A stretch of 64,000 bases of DNA from Brevundimonas mediterranea (lineage in GTDB: Bacteria > Pseudomonadota > Alphaproteobacteria > Caulobacterales > Caulobacteraceae), in contig NZ_CP048751.1 of the NCBI RefSeq assembly GCF_011064825.1, forward strand, positions 2,232,001-2,296,000, read 5' to 3'. How positions within the stretch are numbered: the stretch's first letter is position 1; each line of letters begins with the position of its first letter. The notes beneath the pieces are model-generated. The model was given only the letters and a program-made list of their open reading frames with translations, was not told the origin of the DNA and did no database searches. Below, one piece after another: positions 26,435 to 35,478 of the stretch. Both the position numbers and the translations under genes were made by a program.

Positions 26435-27967
26435 TCAGGCCTTGGCCGCGCCGCCGTAGCCCTTGCCGCCGTTCGACGGACGGCGACGGGGACGGCGCTT
26501 CATTTCGCCTTCCGCAGGCTTGGCGTTGTCGTTGATCGAGGGCACGCGCTCACCGGCCAGGGGGTTGTAGGCGCGCTCGGGACGCGGAGCGGCCGGAGTC
26601 TCGCCGGGACGGGCGCGGCGCTGGCGATGCGGCTGGCCGCCGCCTTCCGGACGGACGCCGTCGCGGTGCGGCACGCGGCTGCGCCCACGACCACCCCGGC
26701 CGCCTTCATTGCGCTCGCCGCCCTCGCGTTCCGGCATGGTCGCCTTCTTGCCGACGCCGGTCGCCATGATGGTGGCGTCCAGCTGGCCCAGGGCCTTGTC
26801 GTTGCGGCGGTCGATGGCCGGGATCTTCTGGCGCGTGACCTTCTCGATATCCTTCAGCAGCTTCATCTCGTCGCCGGCGACGAAGCTGATGGCGGTGCCG
26901 TCGGCGCCCGCGCGGGCCGTCCGGCCGATGCGGTGCACATAGGCCTCCGGCACATGGGGCAGTTCGAAGTTCACGACGTGCGAGACGCCGTCTACGTCGA
27001 TGCCGCGCGCGGCGATGTCGGTGGCGACCAGGACGCGCAGCTTGCCCTTCTTGAAGGCGTCCAGCGTGCGTTCACGCTGGGGCTGGGACTTGTTGCCGTG
27101 GATGGCGCCGGCCTCGACCCCGCCCGCTTCCAGATAGGCCGCGACCTTGTCGGCGCCGTGCTTGGTCTTGGTGAAGACCAGGCAGCGCGTGTACTCGGGA
27201 TCGCTGAACATTTCGGTCAGCAGGGCGCGCTTGCGGCCCTGTTCGACGTGGACGACCGACTGGCTGATGCGCTGGACGGTGGTGGATTGCGGCGTGACCT
27301 GGACCTTGACCGGGTCCTTCAGCAGCTCGCCCGCCAGCTTGCCGATCTCGGTCGGCATGGTCGCCGAGAAGAACAGGTTCTGGCGCTTGGCCGGGATGCG
27401 GCTGACGATCTGGCGGATCGGCTTGATGAAGCCCAGGTCCAGCATCTGGTCGGCTTCGTCCAGGACGAGGATCTCGGTCGAGGACAGGTCCAGGTTCTTC
27501 TGCTGGATGTGGTCCAGCAGACGGCCGGGCGCCGCGACCAGGATGTCCAGACCCTGTTGCAGGGCCCGCTCCTGGGCGCCGTATTTCACGCCGCCGAAGA
27601 TGACCGCGACCCGGAAGCCCAGGTGGGCGCCGTAAGCCTTGAAGCTGTCGCCGATCTGGGTGGCCAGTTCACGCGTGGGCGACAGGACCAGCACGCGCGT
27701 CGTGCGCGGCTTGGGGGCGATGCGGTTCTCGGCCAGGCGATGCAGGATCGGCAGGGCGAAGGCGGCGGTCTTGCCGGTGCCCGTCTGGGCGATGCCCAGC
27801 AGGTCCTTGCCCTGCATGACGTCGGGGATGGCCTTTTCCTGGATCGGGGTCGGCTTGGTGTAGCCTTCCGACGCCAGCGCCTGAAGAAGGGCCTTGTTCA
27901 GGCCCATGGATTCGAATGTGGTGCTCACAGCAGTGTCTTTCGCGTGCGGCAGGGCGCTTTCAGCCAT
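26435..27967 (-). CDS. rhlE: DEAD-box RNA helicase, RhlE type
   Basis: A 510-residue ATP-dependent RNA helicase. In order: Q motif region (FESMGLNKALLQALASEGY, TPIQ), motif I AQTGTGKT, Ia PTRELATQ, II LDEADQMLDLGF, III SATMP, IV-VI with ATDIAARGIDVDGV and HRIGRTARAG. The C-terminal 120 residues are rich in Arg, Gly and Pro (GGRGGRGRSRVPHRDG), the low-complexity RNA-binding tail common in RhlE-type helicases. These act in ribosome assembly, cold adaptation and RNA decay. A GTG at 27928 is an alternative start (MSTTFESMGLN). Confidence 0.94.
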   Translation of the reverse strand: MAESALPHAKDTAVSTTFESMGLNKALLQALASEGYTKPTPIQEKAIPDVMQGKDLLGIAQTGTGKTAAFALPILHRLAENRIAPKPRTTRVLVLSPTRELATQIGDSFKAYGAHLGFRVAVIFGGVKYGAQERALQQGLDILVAAPGRLLDHIQQKNLDLSSTEILVLDEADQMLDLGFIKPIRQIVSRIPAKRQNLFFSATMPTEIGKLAGELLKDPVKVQVTPQSTTVQRISQSVVHVEQGRKRALLTEMFSDPEYTRCLVFTKTKHGADKVAAYLEAGGVEAGAIHGNKSQPQRERTLDAFKKGKLRVLVATDIAARGIDVDGVSHVVNFELPHVPEAYVHRIGRTARAGADGTAISFVAGDEMKLLKDIEKVTRQKIPAIDRRNDKALGQLDATIMATGVGKKATMPEREGGERNEGGRGGRGRSRVPHRDGVRPEGGGQPHRQRRARPGETPAAPRPERAYNPLAGERVPSINDNAKPAEGEMKRRPRRRPSNGGKGYGGAAKA

Positions 27968-28200
27968 GGCATGACGCCTTAGGGCCGCGCACCGCCAGTC
28001 CCGGCCGGGCTTCGGAATGAAGCCTGCGGGGTGGATCGGGCGCCGCCCCGCGTGTCCGGGCAGCGAATGAACTTGAGGGGCCGGCGGCTTCTACAGACAG
28101 GTCCGAGATGGACTTACACGCGCTGGAGACGCCGGAGATCGCGATTGTGCGACGCAGCGCAAATGGAGGTTCGCGGACATAAAGTCAAGCCTCAAGCCCT

Positions 28201-29838
28201 TCAGCCCGCCAGGGCGGCGGCCACGAGCGTCCTGGCCTCGGCCTGGACCTGGGCCAGGTGATCCGCTCCCAGGAAGGACTCTGCGTAGATCTTGTAGACG
28301 TCCTCGGTGCCCGACGGGCGGGCGGCGAACCAGGCGTCGGCGGTCACGACCTTGAGCCCGCCGATGGCCTCGCCATTGCCGGGGGCCTTGGTCAGGATGT
28401 CGGTGATCGGCTGACCGGCCAGGGTGGTGGCGGCGACGTCGGCGGAGCTCAAGGCGGCCAGACGCGCCTTCTGCGTCCGATCGGCGGGGGCGTCGATCCG
28501 GGCATAGGCGGGAGCGCCGTATTGTTCGGTCAGGCCGGCATAGAGCTGGCTGGCGCTCTGACCCGTGCGGGCCTGGATCTCGGCCGCCAGCAGACACAGC
28601 AGCAGGCCGTCCTTGTCTGTGGACCAGGCCGTGCCGTCGCGCCGCAGGAAGGTGGCCCCGGCCGATTCCTCGCCGCCGAAGCCGACGGTTCCGTCCAGCA
28701 GGCCCGGCACGAAATGCTTGAACCCGACCGGAACCTCCAGCAGGCGGCGGCCCATGCCGGCGACGACGCGGTCGATCATCGATGACGAGACCAGGGTCTT
28801 GCCCACCGCCACGTCCGGGCCCCAGCCGGGACGGTTGACGAACAGATAGGCGACGGCCGCCGCCAGGAAATGATTGGGGTTCATCAGGCCGCCGTCGGGC
28901 GTGACGATGCCGTGGCGGTCCGCGTCGGCGTCATTGCCGAAGGCCAGATCATAGGCCGATCCGCCCTGCATCATCCGGATCAGATTGGCCATGGCGCTGG
29001 GCGACGAACAGTCCATGCGGATCTTGCCGTCGGCGTCCAGCGGCATGAAGGCCCAGCGCGGATCGACGACGTCATTGACCACGGTCAGGTTCAGCCGGTG
29101 CCGGTCGGCGATCTCGCCCCAATAGGCCACGGCCGCTCCGCCCAGCGGATCGGCCCCCATGCGGACCCCGGCGTCGCGGATGGCGTCCAGGTCCAGCACG
29201 CTGGGCAGGTCGTCGATATAGGCGCCCAGGAAGTCGAACCGGCCCGCCGTGGCGTAAGCCCTGTCGAACGGGACGCGCTTCACCTCGGCCAGGCCGCCCT
29301 CGATCAGCTGATTGGCGCGGGCGGCGATGGCGCCGGTGGCGTCGCTCCCGGCCGGACCGCCGGAGGGGGGATTGTATTTGATGCCGCCGTCGCGGGGCGG
29401 ATTGTGCGACGGGGTGATCAGGATCCCGTCGGCCTGGCGCGTATTGGCGCGGTTGTAGGCCAGGATGGCGTGGGACACGGCCGGGGTCGGGGTGAAGCCG
29501 TCACGGGCGTCGATCAGCACCTCGACGCCATTGCCGACCAGCACCTCCAGCGTCGTGCGCCAGGCGGGTTCGGACAGGCCGTGGGTGTCGCGCCCAACGA
29601 ACAGCGGGCCGTCGATCCCCTGCGCCGCGCGATATTCGGCGACCGCCTGGGCGATGGCCAGGATGTGGCTCTCGGTAAAGGCGCCGTCCAGAGCCGAGCC
29701 CCGGTGTCCCGAGGTGCCGAACACCACCCGCTGGGCCGGGTCGGCCATGTCGGGCCGGCCGGATCCATAGGCGCCGATCAGGGCGTCGAGGTCGATCAGG
29801 TCTTCCGGTAGGGCCTGGCGGCCGGCGCGAGCGTGCAT
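28201..29838 (-). CDS. pgm: Phosphoglucomutase (alpha-D-glucose phosphate-specific)
   Basis: A 545-residue phosphohexomutase interconverting glucose-1-phosphate and glucose-6-phosphate. The phosphoserine is in [20 protein letters not shown], the metal loop in [18 protein letters not shown], the sugar-binding loop in GFGGEESAG, and the phosphate-binding loop near the C-terminus is [16 protein letters not shown]. The N-terminus [18 protein letters not shown] is the Pgm (rather than ManB) form. It supplies precursors for glycogen and envelope polysaccharides. Confidence 0.95.
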   Translation of the reverse strand: MHARAGRQALPEDLIDLDALIGAYGSGRPDMADPAQRVVFGTSGHRGSALDGAFTESHILAIAQAVAEYRAAQGIDGPLFVGRDTHGLSEPAWRTTLEVLVGNGVEVLIDARDGFTPTPAVSHAILAYNRANTRQADGILITPSHNPPRDGGIKYNPPSGGPAGSDATGAIAARANQLIEGGLAEVKRVPFDRAYATAGRFDFLGAYIDDLPSVLDLDAIRDAGVRMGADPLGGAAVAYWGEIADRHRLNLTVVNDVVDPRWAFMPLDADGKIRMDCSSPSAMANLIRMMQGGSAYDLAFGNDADADRHGIVTPDGGLMNPNHFLAAAVAYLFVNRPGWGPDVAVGKTLVSSSMIDRVVAGMGRRLLEVPVGFKHFVPGLLDGTVGFGGEESAGATFLRRDGTAWSTDKDGLLLCLLAAEIQARTGQSASQLYAGLTEQYGAPAYARIDAPADRTQKARLAALSSADVAATTLAGQPITDILTKAPGNGEAIGGLKVVTADAWFAARPSGTEDVYKIYAESFLGADHLAQVQAEARTLVAAALAG

Positions 29839-29941
29839 GGGAATGTATCCGTCGGTCTGTGCGTCGCGGGGGCGCGCGAGGCGGTGTTAGGGGCGCGGGA
29901 CCACACCCGCAACCCGCAGAATCCATCACCGAAACCCTTGT

Positions 29942-30796
29942 TCAGGCGCCGCTGAAGGTGTCGCAGACGGCCGGGTCGCCCGACTGATAGCCGCGTTGCA
30001 GCCACTCGACCCGCTGGGCTGCGGAGCCGTGGGTGAAGCTCTCTGGCGAAACGCGCCCGCCGCCCCGGCGTTGCAGGGTGTCGTCGCCGATAGCCTGGGC
30101 GGTCTTCATGCCTTCCTCGATGTCGCCGGGCTCCAGGGCGACCTGGCCGTTCGAGACGGCCGAGGCGTTTCTGGCCCAGACGCCGGCGTAGCAATCGGCC
30201 TGAAGCTCCAGCGCGACGGAATACTGGTTGGCTTCGGCTTCCCCTTGCGCGCGCTGCTGGGCCTGACGGACCTGGGCCGAGGTTCCGGTCAGGGTCTGGA
30301 CGTGGTGGCCGAACTCGTGGGCGATGACATAGGCGCGGGCGAAGTCGGCGCCCGAGGCGCCCAGTTGCGTCTCCATCTCCTGCCAGAAGCCCAGGTCCAG
30401 ATAGACGGTCCTGTCGGTCGGGCAATAGAAGGGGCCCATGGCCGATTGGCCATAGCCGCAGCCGGTCGATGTGCCCTGTTCGTAGATGACCACCTTGGGC
30501 GGTTCGTAGCCGTTCAGCTTCTGGGTCCAGACGTCGTTGATATTGCCCCCGACGACATCGACGAACCGACCGGCCTGATCTTCAGGCGTCCCGACCTGAC
30601 CCTGCTGCTGCTCGGCGCCGACGCCGCCGAACTGGCTGGCCAACTGGGTTGTGGTCGCCGGATCTATGCCGAACACGAGATAGCCGATGATCGCCAGGAC
30701 CCCGACGCCGATCCCGCCGCCCGCCAGCGCCCCGCCGCCGAGACCGCGCCGATCCTCGACCCCGCCGCCGCCTGTCCGTCCGCCCTGCCAGCGCAT
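29942..30796 (-). CDS. Neutral zinc metallopeptidase, YpfJ family
   Basis: A 284-residue membrane-anchored protein of the putative neutral zinc metallopeptidase family. An N-terminal glycine-rich segment is followed by one transmembrane helix (IGVGVLAIIGYLVFG, residues about 28-45). The zinc site is AYVIAHEFGHHVQTL, with a likely third ligand in LELQADCYAGVWA. CGYGQSAMGPFYCPTD is also a family hallmark, perhaps a disulphide. It likely faces the periplasm; substrates are unknown. Length matches YpfJ. Confidence 0.92.
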   Translation of the reverse strand: MRWQGGRTGGGGVEDRRGLGGGALAGGGIGVGVLAIIGYLVFGIDPATTTQLASQFGGVGAEQQQGQVGTPEDQAGRFVDVVGGNINDVWTQKLNGYEPPKVVIYEQGTSTGCGYGQSAMGPFYCPTDRTVYLDLGFWQEMETQLGASGADFARAYVIAHEFGHHVQTLTGTSAQVRQAQQRAQGEAEANQYSVALELQADCYAGVWARNASAVSNGQVALEPGDIEEGMKTAQAIGDDTLQRRGGGRVSPESFTHGSAAQRVEWLQRGYQSGDPAVCDTFSGA

Positions 30797-30862
30797 GCCC
30801 GTTCCCTCCGCCTGATCCGTCTTGAAGCTAGGCCGGAACGCGGAGGAAAGGGAAGGGATGCG

Positions 30863-31261
30863 TCAGTTCGGCCGATCCAGCCAGTCGTCGATCTGGGTCA
30901 CGCCCTGGCGGGTCTGTTGGCGACGAGCGGCGGCGCCTTCGCGCAGGCCGCGCTCCTGGGCGACGTCATACAGGGGGCGGGTGGGGACGGCCGGCGACAC
31001 GGTCGGTTCGCGCGCGGCCTCGATCTGCATCAGTCGCTGACGGGTTTCGATCTGCTGCTGTCGGGCCAGGGCGGCGTTGGCCTCGGATTGTCGCCGCAGC
31101 CGGTCGTTTTCATAGCGATGCTGGTCGGCGATCGCCGCAGGACCGCCGCCGGGATAGGCGCCGTGGGGCGCGGCGTAAGGTGGGACATAGGGCGGGGTTT
31201 GCGCCACGGCGCTGGAGGCCATGGCGGCGATCACTACGGAAAAGGTCGCGATCGGTCTCAT
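30863..31261 (-). CDS. Exported coiled-coil hypothetical protein
   Basis: A 132-residue secreted protein. The signal peptide ends SSAVAQ, then a Pro/Tyr/Gly-rich stretch (TPPYVPPYAAPHGAYPGG) and a helical, Gln- and Arg-rich coiled-coil segment (NDRLRRQSEANAALARQQQI, continuing to about residue 75). No named domain. ATG at 31261 gives a proper signal peptide, although AAGGA lies too close for ideal initiation. It lies between the peptidase gene and a methyltransferase gene on the same strand. Confidence 0.6.
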   Translation of the reverse strand: MRPIATFSVVIAAMASSAVAQTPPYVPPYAAPHGAYPGGGPAAIADQHRYENDRLRRQSEANAALARQQQIETRQRLMQIEAAREPTVSPAVPTRPLYDVAQERGLREGAAARRQQTRQGVTQIDDWLDRPN

Positions 31262-31316
31262 GTCCTTGAAGATGGGCGGCGACGGCGCGAGGGGCAAGCG
31301 CGGCCGCGCCGTGACC

Positions 31317-31967
31317 TCAGGGCATGGCCCAGACGGAGGACCGCTTGATTTCCAGGTCCTCCAGCTCTCTGGTCGTGGGCACGCTGTATTCGGCCAGGAA
31401 ATCCAGGCCCGAGCGGGGAAAATAGGTGCGGCCGGGATCGCCGATCAGGACACGGGTTCCGGCGGCGCGAGCCTGGCCCAGCCAGGCCAGCACGGCCTCG
31501 GTCATCGGCTTTTCGTAGCAGATGTCGCCGGCGCAGATGACGTCCACGGCCGGCGGCGGGGCGTCCAGCAGATTGAGCGGTGTGAAGCCTAGGGCCACGC
31601 CGTTGGCCTGGGCGTTGGCGGCGACGGCGGCCTGGCAGAAGGGATCGATGTCGGCGCACAGGACCGAGGCGGCGCCCGCCCGCATAGCCGCCACCCCGAC
31701 CAGGCCCGAACCGGTCGCGAAGTCCAGCACCCGCTTGCCGGCGACCTCTTGCGGGTGATCCAGCAGATAGCGGCTCAGCGCCTGGCCGCCGGCCCAGGCG
31801 AAGGCCCAGAAGGGCGGCGGCAGGCCCAGTTCGCCCAGTTCCTCTTCCGTCATGCGCCAGATCGGCGTGATCTCGTCCGCCAGCCACAGCGAGATTTCCG
31901 GCGCATGGGGCACGGGCTGGAGACGTGTGTTGGCGTGGATGAAGGCGGCCGGATCGGGGATGGTCAT
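31317..31967 (-). CDS. Class I SAM methyltransferase (ETFB lysine methyltransferase-like)
   Basis: A 216-residue class I methyltransferase. Motif I is VLDFATGSGLVGVAAMRAGA, the acidic ribose contact is CADIDPF, and motif IV is ICAGDICYEKPM. The pattern FWAFAWAGGQALSRYLLDHP and ICAGDICYE resembles the METTL20/EtfB lysine methyltransferase family found in alphaproteobacteria, which trimethylates the electron-transfer flavoprotein beta subunit. That assignment is inference. The start at 31967 overlaps the desaturase gene's stop by four bases (ATGA). Confidence 0.78.
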   Translation of the reverse strand: MTIPDPAAFIHANTRLQPVPHAPEISLWLADEITPIWRMTEEELGELGLPPPFWAFAWAGGQALSRYLLDHPQEVAGKRVLDFATGSGLVGVAAMRAGAASVLCADIDPFCQAAVAANAQANGVALGFTPLNLLDAPPPAVDVICAGDICYEKPMTEAVLAWLGQARAAGTRVLIGDPGRTYFPRSGLDFLAEYSVPTTRELEDLEIKRSSVWAMP

Positions 31968-32932
31968 GCCCGGCGACGCGTCGCGGTCTTCAGCACGTCG
32001 GCATACCCGGGCGCGACCTCCATGCCGGCGGCCTGGGGACGGGTGTGGACGGCGCGGTGCAGGGCCGGCAGCTTCCAGCACGGCACATGCATGAACAGGT
32101 GATGTTCTGCGTGGAAATTGACCCAGTAGGGGGCGATGAAGGCGCGCTCCCACCAGGCGGCGCGGGTGGTTCGGGCGGCGCGGAAGGCGTCGGCGGCCGA
32201 GCCGTCGACGCAGGCGTGTTCGGCGATGTTTCTCAGCCGCGTCACCATCGGGAACCAGGTCGCCATCGGCAGCAGCCACAAGGCGAAGAAGGCCCACCAG
32301 ACCCCCGCCGCGACGAAGCCCGCCAGCAGGAGGGCGTTGAAGGCGAGGAAGGGCAGGACCGAGCGGCCGGTGACGACGGCCTCATATTGGTGGGCGCTAT
32401 CGCGCATTGTTTGTGCGCCATCGCCCTTCGGGCTGCCTGAGCGCCTTTGGGCCAGCGGCAGCAGCACCCGCTGCTTGAAGAAGGTCTGGCCGGTCAGGTC
32501 GCGGATCAGCTTGCGCCGCAGGGAGGCGGGCGAGACGGGAAAGGGCGCCGACAGCATCAGGTCGGGATCCTCCGGCTGCTGGGCGAAGCGGTGGTGGGCC
32601 AGGTGATAGGGGCGATAGGCGGTCAGGCTGGCGCCGATCGGCACGGCGCAAAGCCAGTGGCCGAGGAAATCGTTCAGCCGCAGGTTCCGGGACAGGCCGC
32701 CGTGCGCCGCCTCGTGCATCAGGATCGCCAGGCCCAGCTGGCGCGTGCCGATCACCATGACGCACAGCGGGATCAGCCAGGGGATCAGCACCCCCGCGAC
32801 GACCGCAATCGCGATCACGGCCCAGCAGTGGGCGACCAGCAGCGGCCCGACCCATGCCGAGCGGGCCTGGAACGGAGCCCATTCCTCGGGCGTGAACAGG
32901 GCGGATGCGGCTAAGCGCGGGGCGGCGGGCAT
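31964..32932 (-). CDS. Fatty acid desaturase family membrane protein
   Basis: A 322-residue integral membrane di-iron protein. The three histidine clusters are ILMHEAAHGGL (HxxxH), YHLAHHRFAQ (HxxHH) and VNFHAEHHLFMHVP (HxxHH), with hydrophobic helices before and between (LLVAHCWAVIAIAVVAGVLI; WWAFFALWLLPMATWFP). Members desaturate or hydroxylate acyl chains or related lipids; substrate unknown. A hydrophilic insert near residues 160-175 (RRSGSPKGDGAQTMRDSA) is longer than I expect. It is followed by and overlaps the methyltransferase gene. Confidence 0.88.
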   Translation of the reverse strand: MPAAPRLAASALFTPEEWAPFQARSAWVGPLLVAHCWAVIAIAVVAGVLIPWLIPLCVMVIGTRQLGLAILMHEAAHGGLSRNLRLNDFLGHWLCAVPIGASLTAYRPYHLAHHRFAQQPEDPDLMLSAPFPVSPASLRRKLIRDLTGQTFFKQRVLLPLAQRRSGSPKGDGAQTMRDSAHQYEAVVTGRSVLPFLAFNALLLAGFVAAGVWWAFFALWLLPMATWFPMVTRLRNIAEHACVDGSAADAFRAARTTRAAWWERAFIAPYWVNFHAEHHLFMHVPCWKLPALHRAVHTRPQAAGMEVAPGYADVLKTATRRRA

Positions 32933-33008
32933 GGCGGCAGTCTAGTCCCTAAGGCGGGTCTGGACAAAGCAATGCGATGATGTGTGGTGTTCCTTACAAA
33001 AAGTCAGG

Positions 33009-33045
33009 TTGACATGACATTTGACCGATGTAAGGTTGGCCTTAC
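33009..33045 (+). promoter_or_regulatory. Promoter with overlapping palindromic operator for the membrane protein/XRE pair
   Basis: TTGACA (33009-33014) is followed after 16 bases by TAAGGT (33031-33036). A perfect inverted repeat GTAAGG-TTGG-CCTTAC (33030-33045) covers the -10 region, and a related half-site TCCTTAC lies just upstream near 32992. This is the expected place for a repressor, most simply the XRE regulator encoded at 33464. The regulator-operator link is inferred. Confidence 0.55.
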
Positions 33046-33059
33046 ACAAGGAGGCGGAC

Positions 33060-33467
33060 ATGCTGTCTTTCGGAAAATCGACCACCCCGGCGCACCGGCG
33101 ATACGTCATTCGCACCATGGCCTTCACCATTCCCTATGTGGCCATTTGCGTGGCCATGATGACGACCGACGCCTTCGACGAAGTGATGGGAAAGCCGGCG
33201 GCCTGGGGGCTGGCGGCGGCGGTCTCGGGACCGGTGATCGGCCAGATCTGGGCCGTCTTGTCCTTGATGCGCGAAAGCGACGAGTTCGTCCGCAGCCTTA
33301 CGGCTAAACAGTTCATCGTCGCTTCGGGACTGGCCATGGCGGTCGCCACCTTCTGGGGCTTCGGCGAGAGCTTCGCAGGCGCGCCCCATATCGAGACCTG
33401 GCTGATCGTACCCCTGTTCTGGGGCATGTACGGAATCAGCGCGCCCTTCATCCGGACCAGCCGATGA
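33060..33467 (+). CDS. Four-helix membrane protein paired with an XRE regulator
   Basis: A 135-residue inner-membrane protein with four hydrophobic segments (TMAFTIPYVAICVAMMT; WGLAAAVSGPVIGQIWAVL; QFIVASGLAMAVATFWGFG; TWLIVPLFWGMYGISAPF). No known domain is recognised. ATG at 33060 has an excellent ribosome-binding site (AAGGAGG at eight bases). Its stop overlaps the start of an XRE regulator gene by four bases. Small membrane proteins coupled to a YozG-type regulator are widespread but poorly understood. Confidence 0.75.
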   Translation: MLSFGKSTTPAHRRYVIRTMAFTIPYVAICVAMMTTDAFDEVMGKPAAWGLAAAVSGPVIGQIWAVLSLMRESDEFVRSLTAKQFIVASGLAMAVATFWGFGESFAGAPHIETWLIVPLFWGMYGISAPFIRTSR

Positions 33468-33661
33468 AGAACCGGCTGAAACTGCTGCGCGTCGAGCGCG
33501 GCTGGACCCAGGAGCAACTGGGCCAGGCGCTGGGCGTGTCGCGACAGGCGGTGATCGCCCTGGAGACCGAGCGGCACGATCCCTCGCTGGACCTGGCCTA
33601 CCGCATCGCTGCGGCCTTCGACCGACCGGTCGAGGAAATCTTCGAGAACCCGCACGCCTGA
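33464..33661 (+). CDS. XRE-family (YozG-like) helix-turn-helix regulator
   Basis: A 65-residue single-domain DNA-binding protein: MKNRLKLLRVERGWTQEQLG, then the recognition helix region GVSRQAVIALETERHDPSLD, and an ending FDRPVEEIFENPHA. This is the compact Cro/CI-type (YozG-like) repressor. It overlaps the membrane-protein gene by four bases and probably represses its own operon through the palindrome at 33030-33045. Confidence 0.9.
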   Translation: MKNRLKLLRVERGWTQEQLGQALGVSRQAVIALETERHDPSLDLAYRIAAAFDRPVEEIFENPHA

Positions 33662-33700
33662 CGGCGGCGGACCAAACCTAAAACCCAAGGGAGACATCCG

Positions 33701-34633
33701 ATGTTCAACGCCTTCTTCAAGGCGCGCCCGCGCCTGCGCGCCGCACTGTTCGGTCTGGCGGTCTGCACCCCGTCGCTGATGGTCGGCGTCACCGCCGCCT
33801 TCGCCCAGCCAGGCGCCCAGGCGTCCGCCTTCGTCTCGGACCGCCTGTCCGTGGAGGTGGTGGGGGCGGGCCCCGATGTGATCCTGATCCCCGGCTTCGG
33901 CTGTTCGCGGGAAGTGTGGCGGACCACGGCGGATCGGCTGAAGGCGACGCACCGGGTCCATCTCGTGCAGCTGGCGGGCTTCGCCGGCGAGGCCTGGAGT
34001 CATGGCGACGGCCCCTTCGTCCAGCCGGTGGTCGAGGAACTGGACCGCTACATCCGCAGTCAAGGGTTGGAGCGGCCGGCGGTGATCGGTCATTCGATGG
34101 GCGCCCTGGCGGGACTGGTGCTGGCCCAGCAGCATCCTGAGGCTGTCGGCCGGTTGATGAGCGTGGACAGCCTGCCCTTCTTCGGCGCGCTGCGGGGGCC
34201 GCAGGTGACGGTCGAGGCCATGAGACCGGCGGCGGAACAGACGGCGCAGACCCTTCTGGCCCTCTCGGACGAATCCTTCCGCGCCGCCCAGGTCGGCAGC
34301 GCCCAGGGCATGACGCGGGACGCGGCATTGCGGGTCAGGCTGGTCGACTGGACGACCGGGTCGGACCGCAAGGCCATGGCGGCGGCCATGCGGGACGTCC
34401 TGCTGACGGATGCGCGGCCAGGTCTTGCGAACCTGAGCGTGCCGGTGACCGCCCTCTACGCCTCGGATGCCGACGGCGGGGCGCCCGCCGCCCAGGCGGA
34501 TCAGGCCTGGGGTCACGAATATGCGACCCTGCCCGGCGTCAAGCTGATCCGGGTCGACGGCAGCCGGCATTTCATCATGGCCGACCAGCCTCAGCGGTTC
34601 GCCGAACTGGTGGATCAGTTCCTGGCCGACTGA
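33701..34633 (+). CDS. Exported alpha/beta hydrolase
   Basis: A 310-residue secreted serine hydrolase. The signal peptide ends TAAFAQ. The oxyanion region is VILIPGFGCSREVW, the nucleophile elbow VIGHSMGALAGL (Ser), and the C-terminal histidine is in VDGSRHFIMADQP. The acid is likely the Asp in ALYASDADG. Substrate unknown. AAGGGAGA precedes the ATG. It directly abuts the stop of the convergent lipoprotein gene at 34634. Confidence 0.88.
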   Translation: MFNAFFKARPRLRAALFGLAVCTPSLMVGVTAAFAQPGAQASAFVSDRLSVEVVGAGPDVILIPGFGCSREVWRTTADRLKATHRVHLVQLAGFAGEAWSHGDGPFVQPVVEELDRYIRSQGLERPAVIGHSMGALAGLVLAQQHPEAVGRLMSVDSLPFFGALRGPQVTVEAMRPAAEQTAQTLLALSDESFRAAQVGSAQGMTRDAALRVRLVDWTTGSDRKAMAAAMRDVLLTDARPGLANLSVPVTALYASDADGGAPAAQADQAWGHEYATLPGVKLIRVDGSRHFIMADQPQRFAELVDQFLAD

Positions 34634-35467
34634 TCAGCCGTTCTTCGGCGTCACGTCCCCCGCCTTGACCGGCGCGCCGGCGAACTCGTCGGCGTAGGCG
34701 GGGTTCAGCAGGGAGCGGAAGACCGACTGGGGCAGGGCGATCTGGTAGGGGCCGTCCGAATAGGGGCCGATCTGATAGGCGCCCAGCAGGAAGGTGATCC
34801 CGCCCGCCTTGCCCGGCGTCGTGCCCGGCGTCAGGACGAAGGGGGTGGCGACGGCCTTGGGGCAGGTCCACATCTTGCCGCCCAGGGTCGCGGTCTCCGA
34901 CCCCGGCGAGCGGGCCTGTTTGGCGGCGTTGGCGGCGTCGCACAGGGCCTTGTCCAGGCCCGCCAGATCGGCGCCCGGGCGGAACAGGTCGGCGAAGCCC
35001 AGCCGCTTCTTCATCGCCTTGTCCCACAGCACGGCCGAGAAACTGGTGTTGGGATGGGCGCCGCCGGTGAACTCGAAATCGGTGCGGGCCAGGCTGAACA
35101 GCTTGCCGGTCTCGGCGCCGGGTTCGAAGGCGATGGTCTTCTCATAGCCGCCGGGGCCGCCGCCGGCCTCGGACAGGTCGGCCTGGGCGCCTTCGGAGAA
35201 CTGGCGCAGGTCGCGCACGGCGGCGGCGTAGAGGGGGGCGTGCAGGTCGGGCTTGGATTTGACCGCGTCCGGCAGGGTCAGTTTGACCGTGGCGTACTGG
35301 GTCTTGGAATCGAAGCCCATCGGGGCGCCGGCGGCGGCGGGACTGACCGGGGCGGCGGCGGTCGGGGTCGGCGCGGAGGCGTCAGCCTTGTCCTCGCGCC
35401 TCTGGCAGGCGGCCAAGGTGGCGGCGACGGCGGCGGACAGCAGCAGGATGCGAACGGTGGAGGTCAT
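34634..35467 (-). CDS. DUF3298/DUF4163-type (RsiV-like) lipoprotein
   Basis: A 277-residue lipoprotein with lipobox TLAAC and an Ala/Pro-rich linker. The remainder matches the DUF4163 plus DUF3298 arrangement of RsiV-like proteins: an early strand-rich part, then TDFEFTGGAHPNTSFSAVLW, a hallmark (GGAHxN), then RLGFADLFRPGADLAGLDKAL, and a final ALPQSVFRSLLNPAYADEF. In RsiV this region binds lysozyme, but that role is not implied here. It is 11 bases downstream of ubiA on the same strand. Confidence 0.82.
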   Translation of the reverse strand: MTSTVRILLLSAAVAATLAACQRREDKADASAPTPTAAAPVSPAAAGAPMGFDSKTQYATVKLTLPDAVKSKPDLHAPLYAAAVRDLRQFSEGAQADLSEAGGGPGGYEKTIAFEPGAETGKLFSLARTDFEFTGGAHPNTSFSAVLWDKAMKKRLGFADLFRPGADLAGLDKALCDAANAAKQARSPGSETATLGGKMWTCPKAVATPFVLTPGTTPGKAGGITFLLGAYQIGPYSDGPYQIALPQSVFRSLLNPAYADEFAGAPVKAGDVTPKNG

Positions 35468-35478
35468 GGGGGGCTCCT

